The notes beneath the pieces were generated by a model, which was not told the DNA's origin, made no database searches, and was given only the letters and a program-made list of their open reading frames with translations. From CAINVV01 sp963663675 (lineage in GTDB: Bacteria > Bacteroidota > Bacteroidia > Bacteroidales > Prolixibacteraceae), in NCBI GenBank assembly GCA_963663675.1, contig OY760498.1, forward strand, positions 3,844,001 through 3,908,000: a DNA stretch of 64,000 nucleotides, given 5' to 3'. Positions 7,966 through 17,457 of the stretch are shown here, in pieces (position 1 is the stretch's first letter; every line of letters begins with the position of its first letter). Made by a program: the position numbers and the translations under genes.

Positions 7966-9138
7966 TCAACTGCCCAAAACCAACTCCATACGAGACATTG
8001 CTTCCTCAAGAACCTGTTTAGGACAGGCAAAATTCAGCCTGAAAAATCCTACACCTTCCTTACCATAAATCGAACCTTTGTTCAATGCCACTTCAGCATT
8101 GTCAATAAGTAGCCTGTTCATTGAAGTTTCGTCAATTCCGTACCCACGAAAATCTATCCATGCAAGATAGGTAGCTTCAGTAAAAGTCATTTTAAGCTTT
8201 GGCATCTTTTTACCAATAAAATCGAGTAGGTAATCGCGGTTCACTTCAAGATAGTCATTTTGCTGTTTGACCCAGTCAAGTCCGTATTTATAAGCAGCTT
8301 CGAGAGCAGTATTTCCGAAGAGATTACCGCTTTTCAAATGAAGCATATGCAAAAAGTGATCGTATTGTTGTCTGATCTCCCGGTTAGGAATGATGACATA
8401 AGAAGTCGCCAATCCTGCAATATTGAATGTTTTACTTGGAGCCATACAAACTATGCAATTATTTGCAAGTTCATCTGAGATAGTTGGAAGTGGGGTATGC
8501 TTGTAACCGTCAAAAATCAGGTCTGAATGAATTTCATCCGATATAATCAAAATATTGTTTTTTAGACATATATCACCTAATTGTGAAAGTTCTTCTTTAG
8601 TCCAGACCCGCCCAACCGGATTATGAGGATTACACAGGATTATCAACCTTGTATCATTGTCAATTTTTCTAACCAAATCTTCAAAATCAAAAGAATAATG
8701 GCCATTATTATTGACAAGTGGATTCTCCACGATAGTCCGTCCGCAGTCACTAACGCAAGTGAAGAAAGGTGTATATACCGGGGGCTGTATGATGATTTTA
8801 TCTCCAGGCTGTGTGTATGACATAATTATGGCAGAAAGTGTGGCGACGACACCCTGAGTCGGCAGGATCATTTCGCGTTCAATATGCCAGTCATGCCTCT
8901 GTTGCTGCCATTTAATTATCGAATTATAATATCCATCCGGACGATAAGAATAGGCATAAATCTCATGATTGGCCCGGTACCTTATAGCCGCGGTAATAAA
9001 GTCAGGTACCCTGAAATCGCTATCGGCCACCCAAAGCGGGATAGCGTTCCCATTCCCGAAATATTTCTGGAGCTGATCATATTTCTCACAGTCAGTTCCT
9101 CTCCTCTCAATTATTTCGTCAAAATTATATTTCATCAT
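7966..9138 (-). CDS. MalY/PatB family PLP-dependent C-S lyase or aminotransferase
   Basis: A 390-residue fold-type I PLP enzyme. It has NPHNPVGRVW (the class I/II aminotransferase substrate and cofactor segment), a Schiff-base lysine in APSKTFNIAGL, and the N-terminal phrase WVADSDFRVPDFI that marks MalY/PatB (usually WVADMDF). Family members cleave cystathionine or cysteine conjugates, and some are aminotransferases. It is the last gene of a possible minus-strand operon, 52 bases after comB. Pairing with a sulfonate-type phosphatase may hint at sulfur metabolism, but that is inference. Confidence 0.9.
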   Translation of the reverse strand: MMKYNFDEIIERRGTDCEKYDQLQKYFGNGNAIPLWVADSDFRVPDFITAAIRYRANHEIYAYSYRPDGYYNSIIKWQQQRHDWHIEREMILPTQGVVATLSAIIMSYTQPGDKIIIQPPVYTPFFTCVSDCGRTIVENPLVNNNGHYSFDFEDLVRKIDNDTRLIILCNPHNPVGRVWTKEELSQLGDICLKNNILIISDEIHSDLIFDGYKHTPLPTISDELANNCIVCMAPSKTFNIAGLATSYVIIPNREIRQQYDHFLHMLHLKSGNLFGNTALEAAYKYGLDWVKQQNDYLEVNRDYLLDFIGKKMPKLKMTFTEATYLAWIDFRGYGIDETSMNRLLIDNAEVALNKGSIYGKEGVGFFRLNFACPKQVLEEAMSRMELVLGS

Positions 9139-9190
9139 AAACCGTTATTAATATGAGATATAAACATGATCAATTCATCTTTTAATTTAA

Positions 9191-9934
9191 TCAAAAAAAT
9201 TTCATGCCTGAATCTAAAATTTCACTTTTTTTAAGGACCTTAACCACCTCGGATATAGCATCTTTTCTAATTACCTCATCCTTCATGCAAAGAATGAAAC
9301 CGAACCTGTCCAGGTCCAGGCACAATTCAAAGTCCTGTGCTGGTGACCAATTGCTGTTTGCCGGATTCAACAGTCTGGCACCATCTCCTGTTCTCAGAAT
9401 CTCTTTCATTTTCCCAAAGTCTGTTGGGATGTCCAATATCCTGTCCTTGATATATTCAGCCAGAAAAGTGTCTTCCTGAGTCGGTCTTTGACCTTCATAG
9501 CCCATGCATACCAAACTTACCATTTCAGGATTGCTTCTTTGCAGGTAACTGATGATTGCACCGGCATTAACGAAGCTTCCGGTGAGGATTTCGCTTGCAC
9601 CAGTTGCATTCATGAGTCCTTTTGTACCTGAACTTGTAGTCATTATAATTGTCTTCCCGATAAGGTTTTTCTGATAAATATGCGTCGGAGAATTACCATA
9701 ATCAAAACCTTGCACTATTTTCTCACTTCGTTCTCCAAGCAGGATGGCATCCGGGATCAGGGCTTTCAATCGCAACGCTTCTTCCACATGTTCAACCGGG
9801 AAAATTTTTTCAGCACCTGCCGCCATAAGGTAACATGCTGTTGAGAAAGCTCTGAAAACATCAATAACCACTGTTGATCCTTTCGCCTTCCTGGCGCCTT
9901 CCGTCAATTGTAATATATCTATCCGCATCCTCAA
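9191..9934 (-). CDS. comB: 2-phosphosulfolactate phosphatase family protein (ComB)
   Basis: A 247-residue protein matching the ComB family along its length: VVIDVFRAFSTACYLMAAGA at the N-terminus, GERSEKIVQGFDYGNSP and IIMTTSSGTKGL in the middle. In methanogens ComB removes phosphate from phosphosulfolactate during coenzyme M synthesis. Bacteria that carry it without the other com genes use it for an unproven purpose, and no comA or comC is seen nearby. The start could be the first or third codon (MRMRIDIL). Nine bases separate it from the upstream radical SAM gene, which implies co-transcription. Confidence 0.88.
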   Translation of the reverse strand: MRMRIDILQLTEGARKAKGSTVVIDVFRAFSTACYLMAAGAEKIFPVEHVEEALRLKALIPDAILLGERSEKIVQGFDYGNSPTHIYQKNLIGKTIIMTTSSGTKGLMNATGASEILTGSFVNAGAIISYLQRSNPEMVSLVCMGYEGQRPTQEDTFLAEYIKDRILDIPTDFGKMKEILRTGDGARLLNPANSNWSPAQDFELCLDLDRFGFILCMKDEVIRKDAISEVVKVLKKSEILDSGMKFF

Positions 9935-9943
9935 AAATTATAT

Positions 9944-10726
9944 TTATGCGCTAACCTGCACAGAAATTGAAGTTTCAGATTCAACACGTGAGGCTATTCC
10001 CTCCAGCTCTGCAAGTGGCACTCCATAAAGATTTTCTGCCGGAGTATCACGTGCTATTGAATATATCATCACCATTCGCGGTTGTATTTCCTTCAGCAGC
10101 CCGATCCATTTTTCGACCTCGAAATCAGTAGTATTGTCTACTTCTGCTCCATTGAAAGTTCCCCGCAGAAACATGGTCTGTATGATTACGGCGCCATTGA
10201 ACTGTTTGAGTTGACGGACCAGCTTATCAAGATCAAGCCTGCCTTCAGGTTTATTTAGCAGAATAATGGTTTCCAATATTCCCGAATCCAACTTAAGAAT
10301 ATTATCGTCAACCATTTTTAAAGCCTCTACAACACGAGGCTTATGCAATGTGGTGGAGTTTGAAAGAACAGCAATTCTTGATTTCGGAGAGATTTCATCT
10401 CTCAGTTGGAGGGTATCTTCAATGATACCACTAAAATCGGGATGTAAAGTTGGTTCTCCGTTCCCCGCAAAGGTGATCACATCTGGAAGTTCTGAATCTT
10501 CTGCCATTTCAAGTAGTTTTTGCTGCAGAAGAGACCTGACAACATCTCTGGCAGGCAAGACTGCACGGTTGTTTTTTCTTTCCGGATTCCAGCCGCACTC
10601 ACAATAAATGCAATCAAATGAACACAACTTGGAATCAACAGGGAGCAGGTTAATACCCAGTGAGATACCCAGTCTTCGGCTGATTACCGGGCCAAATATG
10701 GTTTGATCAAAAAGAAATGTTGCCAT
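9944..10726 (-). CDS. Radical SAM protein (COG0731-like)
   Basis: A 260-residue protein with the 4Fe-4S motif CSFDCIYC (C-x3-C-x2-C) at about residues 35-42, followed by the SAM-binding GNGEPTLHPDF. The N-terminal phrase FGPVISRRLGISLGINLLP is typical of a small radical SAM group seen across anaerobes with no assigned reaction. It lies in a seven-gene minus-strand cluster, 26 bases after the amidohydrolase gene. Substrate unknown. Confidence 0.85.
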   Translation of the reverse strand: MATFLFDQTIFGPVISRRLGISLGINLLPVDSKLCSFDCIYCECGWNPERKNNRAVLPARDVVRSLLQQKLLEMAEDSELPDVITFAGNGEPTLHPDFSGIIEDTLQLRDEISPKSRIAVLSNSTTLHKPRVVEALKMVDDNILKLDSGILETIILLNKPEGRLDLDKLVRQLKQFNGAVIIQTMFLRGTFNGAEVDNTTDFEVEKWIGLLKEIQPRMVMIYSIARDTPAENLYGVPLAELEGIASRVESETSISVQVSA

Positions 10727-10752
10727 AATACTGCTTCCTCAAATTTAAATTT

Positions 10753-11961
10753 TTAGCACAATTTTCTCACCCTGGTTCCGGGCTGAAGTTTCATTTCCAA
10801 CATGTCAACTCCCGTCAGTAAATTAAGTCCCGGTCGCTTGCCAACTTCTATAGAGCCCACCCGATCTGCCATTTTTAATGCAGCAGCACCATTAAAGGAT
10901 GCCCAAACCATCAGCTCATCCAGAGTTAAAGCCGGATATGCCGACTGAATAATCTTCATTTCTTCAAGAATAGAAAGCTGGCGGTTTGACCCCAGGCTAT
11001 CAGTACCCAGGCAAATCTGAAGATGATTATATCTGAAGAGCTCAACATCAGGTAGCTTATTCTGGATGAAAAGATTTGAGCCGGGACAGAGAACAAACCA
11101 TGTATTATCCTTCTTCCTGATACTTGTAATATAATCTATATCAGATTGATTTGTATGGAGATTGTGTACCAGGAGCAGGCTGATCTCTGAGGGCAGGAGA
11201 TCAAGCGTACTGTGGATCGCACTTTCACCGGTAGGGGAAAAGGACGATGTGTCAATAGAAAGGTTGTCACGAAGATGTCCGGCTATACCTCCGGTTCCGG
11301 TTCTAAATAATTCATCTTCTTCCTTACTTTCCTGGCTATGAATTGACAGGATTGAATCATTCCTGATTGCCTCTGCCGCTATGGCATCAAACAGCGGTTT
11401 TGAAATGGAATAAGGTGCATGCGGCACAATACCTGCTTTTAATCCAAGCCGTTCAGCGGCTACCAGTCCGGACCGGGCACGTTCAAATGCATTTTCAGCG
11501 CGTTCAGGTACAAATCCCAAAGCTTCTATGAAAGTATAGTAATCGATTTGCGACCTTTGTTTCACACCGAAGACTGAGGTTTCATTGGCAATATCCCCAA
11601 CTGCGACAATCCCGTTTTTATACATCAGCAAATCAGCAATTTCAGCAGCCTGTATAACCACGTCAGGCTCATTGTTCCTGGCCTGTGTCACTTGCCGGAT
11701 AAAAGAAACAAATCCTGTCCCTGCTTCATAAAGACTCTTCAAGTGTGACAATTCAAGGTGACAATGAGCATTTACAAAACCCGGCACAATTATCCCGCTG
11801 AAAAACTCGACACTTGCCGATTCATCCATAATCCCTTGAGTATCCAGAATATCAGCGATTGTTCCGTCTTCCTCAACTGACAATATCCCTTTAGAGTATG
11901 ATTTACCCCGACCATCCAGGATCATGTGAGCAGAAATTTTACGCATGAGATAATGATTCAA
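10753..11961 (-). CDS. Amidohydrolase superfamily protein (AtzA/TrzA/aminofutalosine deaminase-like)
   Basis: A 402-residue metal-dependent hydrolase. Metal ligands visible are NAHCHLE (HxH), HAPYS, HSQES and GTDSLGSN, in the order of the cytosine deaminase-like subtype III group. The wording around them (ELSHL, RQLSILEEMK) resembles enzymes annotated as aminofutalosine deaminase (menaquinone pathway) in Bacteroidota. No other futalosine gene is in the window, so the substrate stays open: guanine-like base, aminofutalosine or another heterocycle. Six bases separate it from the upstream DUF4296 gene. Confidence 0.8.
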   Translation of the reverse strand: MNHYLMRKISAHMILDGRGKSYSKGILSVEEDGTIADILDTQGIMDESASVEFFSGIIVPGFVNAHCHLELSHLKSLYEAGTGFVSFIRQVTQARNNEPDVVIQAAEIADLLMYKNGIVAVGDIANETSVFGVKQRSQIDYYTFIEALGFVPERAENAFERARSGLVAAERLGLKAGIVPHAPYSISKPLFDAIAAEAIRNDSILSIHSQESKEEDELFRTGTGGIAGHLRDNLSIDTSSFSPTGESAIHSTLDLLPSEISLLLVHNLHTNQSDIDYITSIRKKDNTWFVLCPGSNLFIQNKLPDVELFRYNHLQICLGTDSLGSNRQLSILEEMKIIQSAYPALTLDELMVWASFNGAAALKMADRVGSIEVGKRPGLNLLTGVDMLEMKLQPGTRVRKLC

Positions 11962-11967
11962 GAAACC

Positions 11968-12399
11968 TTATTGAACTGTTGGAGAAGTGACTTGTGGAGG
12001 CGATGGGGATTTTTTTACTTTGGTAGTATCCAAGTTAAAACCGCCGGGCCTGATCGTATCACTTTTGGCTTTCACCTCCATTTCACTCAATACATTTAAT
12101 ACCTCATCATAAACCGGAACGAAGGCTCTGGTATTTTTCCCGTACCAGAGAAGTGAATTCTCAATATCAGCACGTTCAACCCTGTATTTTTTACAAATTG
12201 AAAGATACAAGTCTTCCGACAAGCTATCCCTGATCATTGACAAATTGTATTTCTGACTGTTAATTGCATCTGCAAGGTGGATATCTACCAAAATAGGAAC
12301 CATTTTTTTCCTGGGAAGAATCCCTTTCGGCAAATTCTCCCTGGTACAAGCCAGAATTGTCAGCAAACACACAAAATACAATATGATGCGGTATTTCAT
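11968..12399 (-). CDS. DUF4296 lipoprotein
   Basis: A 143-residue protein with a lipoprotein signal: hydrophobic segment then LLTILAC, with Cys18 the predicted lipidated residue. The region after it (LVDIHLADAINSQKYN) is the DUF4296 helix seen in Bacteroidota lipoproteins; the C-terminal third is low-complexity and rich in Pro, Ser and Thr. The start codon overlaps the stop of the upstream ABC ATPase gene by 4 bases (ATGA), so the two are translationally coupled. Function unknown; the coupling suggests an envelope role linked to lipid transport. Confidence 0.82.
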   Translation of the reverse strand: MKYRIILYFVCLLTILACTRENLPKGILPRKKMVPILVDIHLADAINSQKYNLSMIRDSLSEDLYLSICKKYRVERADIENSLLWYGKNTRAFVPVYDEVLNVLSEMEVKAKSDTIRPGGFNLDTTKVKKSPSPPQVTSPTVQ

Positions 12400-13166
12400 T
12401 CGTCATCCTCCCGTTGTTTCAGATCACGAATACGTTTTGATAATGGTGATGCAAAGACGAATTCGTTTAGCTTTTTATTTCTTGTAAATAATACTTGAGT
12501 GTTATTCCCTTCCCATCCTTTTTCCCCTTCGGAGATAAATAAAATATTATCGCCAATTTCCATCACAGAGTTCATGTCATGGGTGTTGATCAGCGTTGTA
12601 ATATCAAATTCCACTGTAATTTCCTTTATAAGATTATCTATAAGTATAGAGGTTACCGGATCCAGTCCGGAGTTGGGTTCGTCACAGAAAAGATATTTTG
12701 GGTTAAGCGCAATAGCCCTGGCAATTGCAACTCTTTTGCGCATTCCTCCAGATATTTCCGAAGGGAAAAGATGGTTAGATCCTTTGATGTTGACCCGCTC
12801 AAGACAGAAGTCTACGTGCCTGTTCTTCTCACCGGTTGTCATGTTCGTGAACATATCCATAGGGAACCGAACATTGCCTGCTACATCCAGAGAATCAAAA
12901 AGGGCGCCTCCCTGAAACACCATACCCATCTCCTGCCTTAGCCCCCGCAATTCTTTAAACGCCATTTGCCTGATGTCCCTTCCATCAAACAGAATCTCGC
13001 CATTATCCACCTCAAGAAGCCGGACAATTGATTTGAGCAGAACTGTCTTTCCGGATCCGCTCTGACCGATAATCAGGTTAGTCTTTCCCTTCTCAAAAAC
13101 AGTTGTGATGTTCTTCAGTATCTCTCTGCTTTCGAACGACTTCTTTATGTTTTTAATTTCGATCAT
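12396..13166 (-). CDS. ABC transporter ATP-binding protein, MlaF-like
   Basis: A 256-residue ATPase with Walker A GQSGSGKT, signature SGGMRKR (LSGGQ position), Walker B YLFCDEP and the SGLDP D-loop. It belongs to the MlaF/Ttg2A group that powers MlaE permeases moving phospholipid between inner and outer membranes. It overlaps both neighbours by 4 bases (mlaE upstream, DUF4296 downstream). No MlaD (MCE-domain) gene is adjacent, unlike the proteobacterial operon. Confidence 0.93.
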   Translation of the reverse strand: MIEIKNIKKSFESREILKNITTVFEKGKTNLIIGQSGSGKTVLLKSIVRLLEVDNGEILFDGRDIRQMAFKELRGLRQEMGMVFQGGALFDSLDVAGNVRFPMDMFTNMTTGEKNRHVDFCLERVNIKGSNHLFPSEISGGMRKRVAIARAIALNPKYLFCDEPNSGLDPVTSILIDNLIKEITVEFDITTLINTHDMNSVMEIGDNILFISEGEKGWEGNNTQVLFTRNKKLNEFVFASPLSKRIRDLKQREDDE

Positions 13167-13918
13167 TTGAAAAGCAGTTGGGTAAGAACCAGGTCAAAGA
13201 AGAGTATAAGGATGCTGGTATTGACAACCGCCCGGGTACTGGCACGGCCAACTTCAAGGGCTCCACCCTGTACATTGTAACCCTGGTATGAGGCAACTGT
13301 AGCGATCAAAAATCCGAAAGCCAGGGTTTTAATCATTGAAAAAGTAACATAGTAAGGTATAAAAAGAGTTCTGATACCACCCATATACTCAGCGACTGTA
13401 ACCACACCGGTAACAGGCCCTGCTATCAAGCCTCCGATTATGCCGCAAAAAACACTCAGAATGAAGAGGACCGGACTCATGAAAACTACCGCAATGACTT
13501 TGGGAAGTATCAAGTATGAAGCAGAGTTGACACCCATCAATTCCAGGGAATCTATTTGTTCTGTGACCCTCATGCTGCCTATTTCTGAAGCAATATTCGA
13601 ACCAACTTTCCCGGCAAGCATCAGGCTAAGAATCGTACAGGAAAATTCAAGGATCAGGGTATCGCGGTTGCCAAGACCAATCAGGTATGTCGGCAACAGT
13701 GGGCTTGACATATTATAAGTGAGCTGCAACGTAATAATACCTCCCATAAAGACAGATATAATCGCAACAATCCCGACTGAATGAATCCCCAGTTTTTCAA
13801 TTTCCAGCAATAATTGCTGCCAGTAAATCCGGCTTCTTTCCGGCTTACTGAAAACCCGATACATCAACAAAAAGTAATTACCAATTTCGTTGAATATCTT
13901 CATGAAAAATTTTTTCAT
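13163..13918 (-). CDS. MlaE family lipid ABC permease
   Basis: A 251-residue inner-membrane protein of the MlaE/YrbE family. Family phrases include GLGNRDTLILEFSCTILSL, GKVGSNIASEIGSMRVTEQ (the cytoplasmic coupling helix) and the following EQIDSLELMGVN. Five or six transmembrane helices are expected. It is the first gene of the minus-strand cluster and pairs with the ATPase by a 4-base overlap. Confidence 0.93.
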   Translation of the reverse strand: MKKFFMKIFNEIGNYFLLMYRVFSKPERSRIYWQQLLLEIEKLGIHSVGIVAIISVFMGGIITLQLTYNMSSPLLPTYLIGLGNRDTLILEFSCTILSLMLAGKVGSNIASEIGSMRVTEQIDSLELMGVNSASYLILPKVIAVVFMSPVLFILSVFCGIIGGLIAGPVTGVVTVAEYMGGIRTLFIPYYVTFSMIKTLAFGFLIATVASYQGYNVQGGALEVGRASTRAVVNTSILILFFDLVLTQLLFK

Positions 13919-14003
13919 AAAAATACAAATTATTTAAACAACGACTTGGAACTATTTCCAGTCCTGAATTAGTTCCTGATGAGTGGATTCAGAAAAAAAA
14001 ATC

Positions 14004-14011
14004 TAATTTTG
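14004..14011 (+). promoter_or_regulatory. Predicted -7 element (TAATTTTG) for manC
   Basis: Exact TAnnTTTG match 18 bases upstream of the manC ATG, in the divergent gap between mlaE and manC. Confidence 0.5.
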
Positions 14012-14028
14012 AGCCAAATAGCCTGAAC

Positions 14029-15120
14029 ATGGGAAATTGTAAAAACTATTGCGTCATAATGGCAGGAGGAATCGGAAGCAGGTTCTGGCCATTAAGCACC
14101 GCTGACCGGCCTAAACAGTTCATTGATATTCTTGGCATTGGAAAAACTTTGCTGCAGCTCACATTTGAGCGATTCAACAGGATAATGCCGGCTGAGAACA
14201 TTTTTATTGTAACCAGCGAAAACTATAAAGACCTGGTTATAGAACAACTTCCCATGGTTAAAGAGTCCCAGGTCTTACTGGAGCCACTTCGCAGGAATAC
14301 GGCACCATGCATAGCCTATGCTGCATACAAAATTCAGAGTATTTGTCCGACCGCAAAAATCGTTGTTTCACCTTCTGATCACCTGATTCTTAAAGAGGAT
14401 CTTTTCCTTAACGAAATTGACAAGGGATTACACTTTGCCGGCGAGAAAGAGGTCCTCCTTACGCTGGGCATACAACCTTCCCGCCCTGAAACAGGATACG
14501 GCTATATCCAGGTAAGCGAAAAAACGGAATTCAGCAACTTTAGCAACCTGTTCAAGGTAAAAACCTTTACTGAAAAACCGGATCGTGCTATGGCCCAGGT
14601 GTTTATTGATACAGGCGAATTTTTCTGGAATTCCGGGATATTTGTCTGGACTGTTCAGGCGATATTAAATGCATTTGAGAAATACCTTCCTGATGTCAAT
14701 TCGCTCTTCGAAAATGGGAGAAAACTGATCAATACTGCAGATGAATGTTTTTTCATCAACAAGACTTACTCTGAATGTCCAAATATTTCCATAGACTATG
14801 GTATTATGGAAAAAGCTGACAATGTTTATGTTCTTACAGCAGATTTCGGCTGGTCCGATCTTGGGACATGGGGATCTCTTTATGAAAACCATCCATTGGA
14901 TAAAAACGGGAATGCTGTTGCAGGCAAGAAAATCTTTTTGTATGACACCGAAGGTTGTATCGTCAATCTTCCTGACGATAAAATTGCAGTCATACAGGGA
15001 CTTAATGATTATATTGTTGTTGAATCCCAAAACACACTGCTTATTTGCAGAAAGAATGACGAGCAACAGATCAGGCAGTTTGTTGCTGATGTGATGTTAG
15101 CAGAGGAGAAAAACAACTGA
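14029..15120 (+). CDS. manC: Mannose-1-phosphate guanylyltransferase
   Basis: A 363-residue nucleotidyltransferase making GDP-mannose from mannose-1-P and GTP. It shows the N-terminal signature GGIGSRFWPLS followed by PKQF (usually G-G-x-G-x-R-L-W-P-L-S), SPSDHLI and the FTEKPD sugar-binding motif. It lacks the C-terminal phosphomannose isomerase domain found in proteobacterial ManC/AlgA fusions, as is normal for this phylum. GDP-mannose feeds capsule, O-antigen or GDP-fucose synthesis. The gene stands alone, convergent with the M23 peptidase gene. Confidence 0.92.
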   Translation: MGNCKNYCVIMAGGIGSRFWPLSTADRPKQFIDILGIGKTLLQLTFERFNRIMPAENIFIVTSENYKDLVIEQLPMVKESQVLLEPLRRNTAPCIAYAAYKIQSICPTAKIVVSPSDHLILKEDLFLNEIDKGLHFAGEKEVLLTLGIQPSRPETGYGYIQVSEKTEFSNFSNLFKVKTFTEKPDRAMAQVFIDTGEFFWNSGIFVWTVQAILNAFEKYLPDVNSLFENGRKLINTADECFFINKTYSECPNISIDYGIMEKADNVYVLTADFGWSDLGTWGSLYENHPLDKNGNAVAGKKIFLYDTEGCIVNLPDDKIAVIQGLNDYIVVESQNTLLICRKNDEQQIRQFVADVMLAEEKNN

Positions 15121-15138
15121 AACTCGTATTTCTTCAGC

Positions 15139-16464
15139 TTATTTCAGCGTAATTGACTTTGAGCTTTTTAGTTCTTTGATAAGTCTATCCCTGATCGATT
15201 TGAAACTGGGCATGTTTTTCTCGCTCACAGGAAGGGCAGGAGGTGACTTCATTTTAAGCGGGTCAACAGGAAATCCACTCTGAAATACCCGAAAATCAAG
15301 GTGAGGTCCGGAAGCCAATCCGGTTGAACCGACAAACCCGATCAGTTCACCCTGCTTAACCCTTGATCCGACCTGGATTCCAGGGGCGAATTTGGAAAGG
15401 TGCATGTACGTAGTGGTGTATACAGAATTGTGTTTGATCTTAATAAAATTTCCTCCTCCACCGGCTTGGTAAGCCCTGGTCTGAACTATGCCATCTCCGA
15501 TTGAATATACGGGTGTGCCTGTCGGCGCAGCGTAATCAACACCAAAATGGGGTCTTACAATTCTAAGTACCGGGTGCATTCTTGCCCCTGAAAAACGCGA
15601 ACTAATCCTGAATATTTTCAAAGGTGCCTTTAGAAATTCCTTTCTGATACTTTTCCCCTGATCATCAAAATAACGCTGTCCGTCTTCCTGCTCAAAGTGG
15701 ATCGCATAAAAATCCTGGCCTGAAGAATTAAAGAGAGCTGCATGAATGGCACCAATTCCCAAAGGTCCGCCATTTACGAATTCCTGATCGTAGATTACCT
15801 TGAAATAATCTCCTTTCTGTAAGGCAAAGAAATCAATGGTCCATGCAAAAATATCTTGTAAGAAGATTGCCATTGTAGGATCCAGATTGTTCTCCTGAAT
15901 TGACTTCCAAAGAGAAGAATTTATCACTCCTGAGGCGATCTTCCGCTCGGTTGTTACTTCATTCTTACCTGCTGTTACCTTACATGAATCCGGATCGAGC
16001 CGGTAAGTAAAATAATTTACCAGACTTGCAGAATAGACGAAGTAAAGTGGAGTACGTGCAGAATCACGTGAATAGAAAAGAGCATAATCGTTTCCGACAT
16101 TCATCTTACGGAGGTCGAAGACTGAACCTGGAAGATGGGCTATCCGGTCGATGACCAGGGATGATACGCCTCTGTCTGACAAAATATCGGATAGACTCTC
16201 ATTCGGCCTCACTTTATTTTCCTCGACGTGGAAGGAGTCGGCTGGCAAACCATATAGTAATTTAGGCTCGACAAATAAGATATCCTCTTTCATATCAACC
16301 GACGGGATCATATAGTTGTAGTACATGATACGAGAGAAAGTAAAATTAAGCAGTAAAAACAAACAGATACCAAAAATCCATTCAGGGAGATATTTTCTGC
16401 GGGTTGATTCCTCACCCGTTTTTCTGATTCGGTTGAATATCCGTGATTTAAGCTTTGATTTCAT
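15139..16464 (-). CDS. M23 family metallopeptidase, membrane-anchored
   Basis: A 441-residue protein with one transmembrane segment near residues 30-47 (IFGICLFLLLNFTFS), a LysM-like or OapA-like middle region, and a C-terminal LytM domain. The first zinc motif is HFGVD (HxxxD). The second, normally HLHF, reads HLDF, so an Asp replaces one zinc-ligand His; I have seen this form in other Bacteroidota M23 proteins and it need not abolish activity. It probably trims peptidoglycan cross-links during growth. The ATG at 16464 follows a GAAAGGGG ribosome site; the start overlaps the end of yitT by 17 bases. Confidence 0.87.
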   Translation of the reverse strand: MKSKLKSRIFNRIRKTGEESTRRKYLPEWIFGICLFLLLNFTFSRIMYYNYMIPSVDMKEDILFVEPKLLYGLPADSFHVEENKVRPNESLSDILSDRGVSSLVIDRIAHLPGSVFDLRKMNVGNDYALFYSRDSARTPLYFVYSASLVNYFTYRLDPDSCKVTAGKNEVTTERKIASGVINSSLWKSIQENNLDPTMAIFLQDIFAWTIDFFALQKGDYFKVIYDQEFVNGGPLGIGAIHAALFNSSGQDFYAIHFEQEDGQRYFDDQGKSIRKEFLKAPLKIFRISSRFSGARMHPVLRIVRPHFGVDYAAPTGTPVYSIGDGIVQTRAYQAGGGGNFIKIKHNSVYTTTYMHLSKFAPGIQVGSRVKQGELIGFVGSTGLASGPHLDFRVFQSGFPVDPLKMKSPPALPVSEKNMPSFKSIRDRLIKELKSSKSITLK

Positions 16465-17305
16465 CAAACCCCTTTCCATACACACCCATAACAGAGCCTT
16501 GTGAGATAAAGGCTTCAGGGTCGATTGATTTTATTTTTTGAAAAATCATGGGAGATTCCCGTTTCCTGACAACAGTCATGATCATTTTTACCTGCTTCTT
16601 TGTGTACCAGCCTGTACCTTCAATGATAGTAAGTCCTCTTCGGGATTCCTTATTAATAAAATCAGCAATCTCCTCATATTTCTCAGAGAAGATGAATAAC
16701 TGAACTGATTGTTGCGCCCCGGTAAGAAATGCATCGATGGAATAAGCAACGATCCACATTGTGACATAGCTGTATACAAGTATTTCGACAGACGAAAGAA
16801 CAAAGTAGGAGGAAGTGATAATTATCACGTCACAATACATGATAATCCTGCCCGGGCTGATATTACGGTACTTATTGATGATCATTGCTATGATGTCGGT
16901 TCCCCCGGTACTGCCGCCCTGGTTAAAGGTTATTCCAAGTCCCACACCACAAAGGATGCCACCCAGAACTGAAGAAAGAAAAAGATCCTTTACCAGCGGC
17001 TCCTTAATAAACATCGGGAAAATATTAAGCAACAACGAGATGACCACCATACTGAATAGTGTTTTCAAACCAAAAGTGGTACCCAGTATACGAATCGCAA
17101 GTACGATCAGGAAACTGTTTATGACGAAATATGGATATCCTGCAGGAACACCCGTGGCATAAAAAATCAACTGGGAGATTCCTGTTACACCCCCAGCTGT
17201 AATCCTGACCGGTATAAGAAATGCTGTAACCCCGAATACATACATGGCAAGTCCGAGGACTATTACCGAGTACATTTTAATAAAGGAAAATATTTTCTTC
17301 GCCAT
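16448..17305 (-). CDS. YitT family membrane protein
   Basis: A 285-residue protein with five or six hydrophobic helices (DUF161) in the first 190 residues and a cytoplasmic DUF2179 domain at the C-terminus (RRGLTIIEGTGWYTKKQ, then IMTVVRKRE). Family phrases GGVTGISQLI and FNQGGSTGGTDIIAMI are clear. The transported substrate of YitT proteins is unknown. The coding end overlaps the M23 gene, so the two are co-transcribed. Confidence 0.9.
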   Translation of the reverse strand: MAKKIFSFIKMYSVIVLGLAMYVFGVTAFLIPVRITAGGVTGISQLIFYATGVPAGYPYFVINSFLIVLAIRILGTTFGLKTLFSMVVISLLLNIFPMFIKEPLVKDLFLSSVLGGILCGVGLGITFNQGGSTGGTDIIAMIINKYRNISPGRIIMYCDVIIITSSYFVLSSVEILVYSYVTMWIVAYSIDAFLTGAQQSVQLFIFSEKYEEIADFINKESRRGLTIIEGTGWYTKKQVKMIMTVVRKRESPMIFQKIKSIDPEAFISQGSVMGVYGKGFDEIKA

Positions 17306-17457
17306 CGGGATTAAATAGGTGTGCTAAATTAAATCTTTTTTAAAAATTTATTTAATTTCACGACGAATTAACAAACTAAACTTTTCAAGCAAAAAATTCG
17401 AATTAACTAAAAATCAATTTTTTGATCGAGCGACTATTTTAATCAAAATATATAGAT

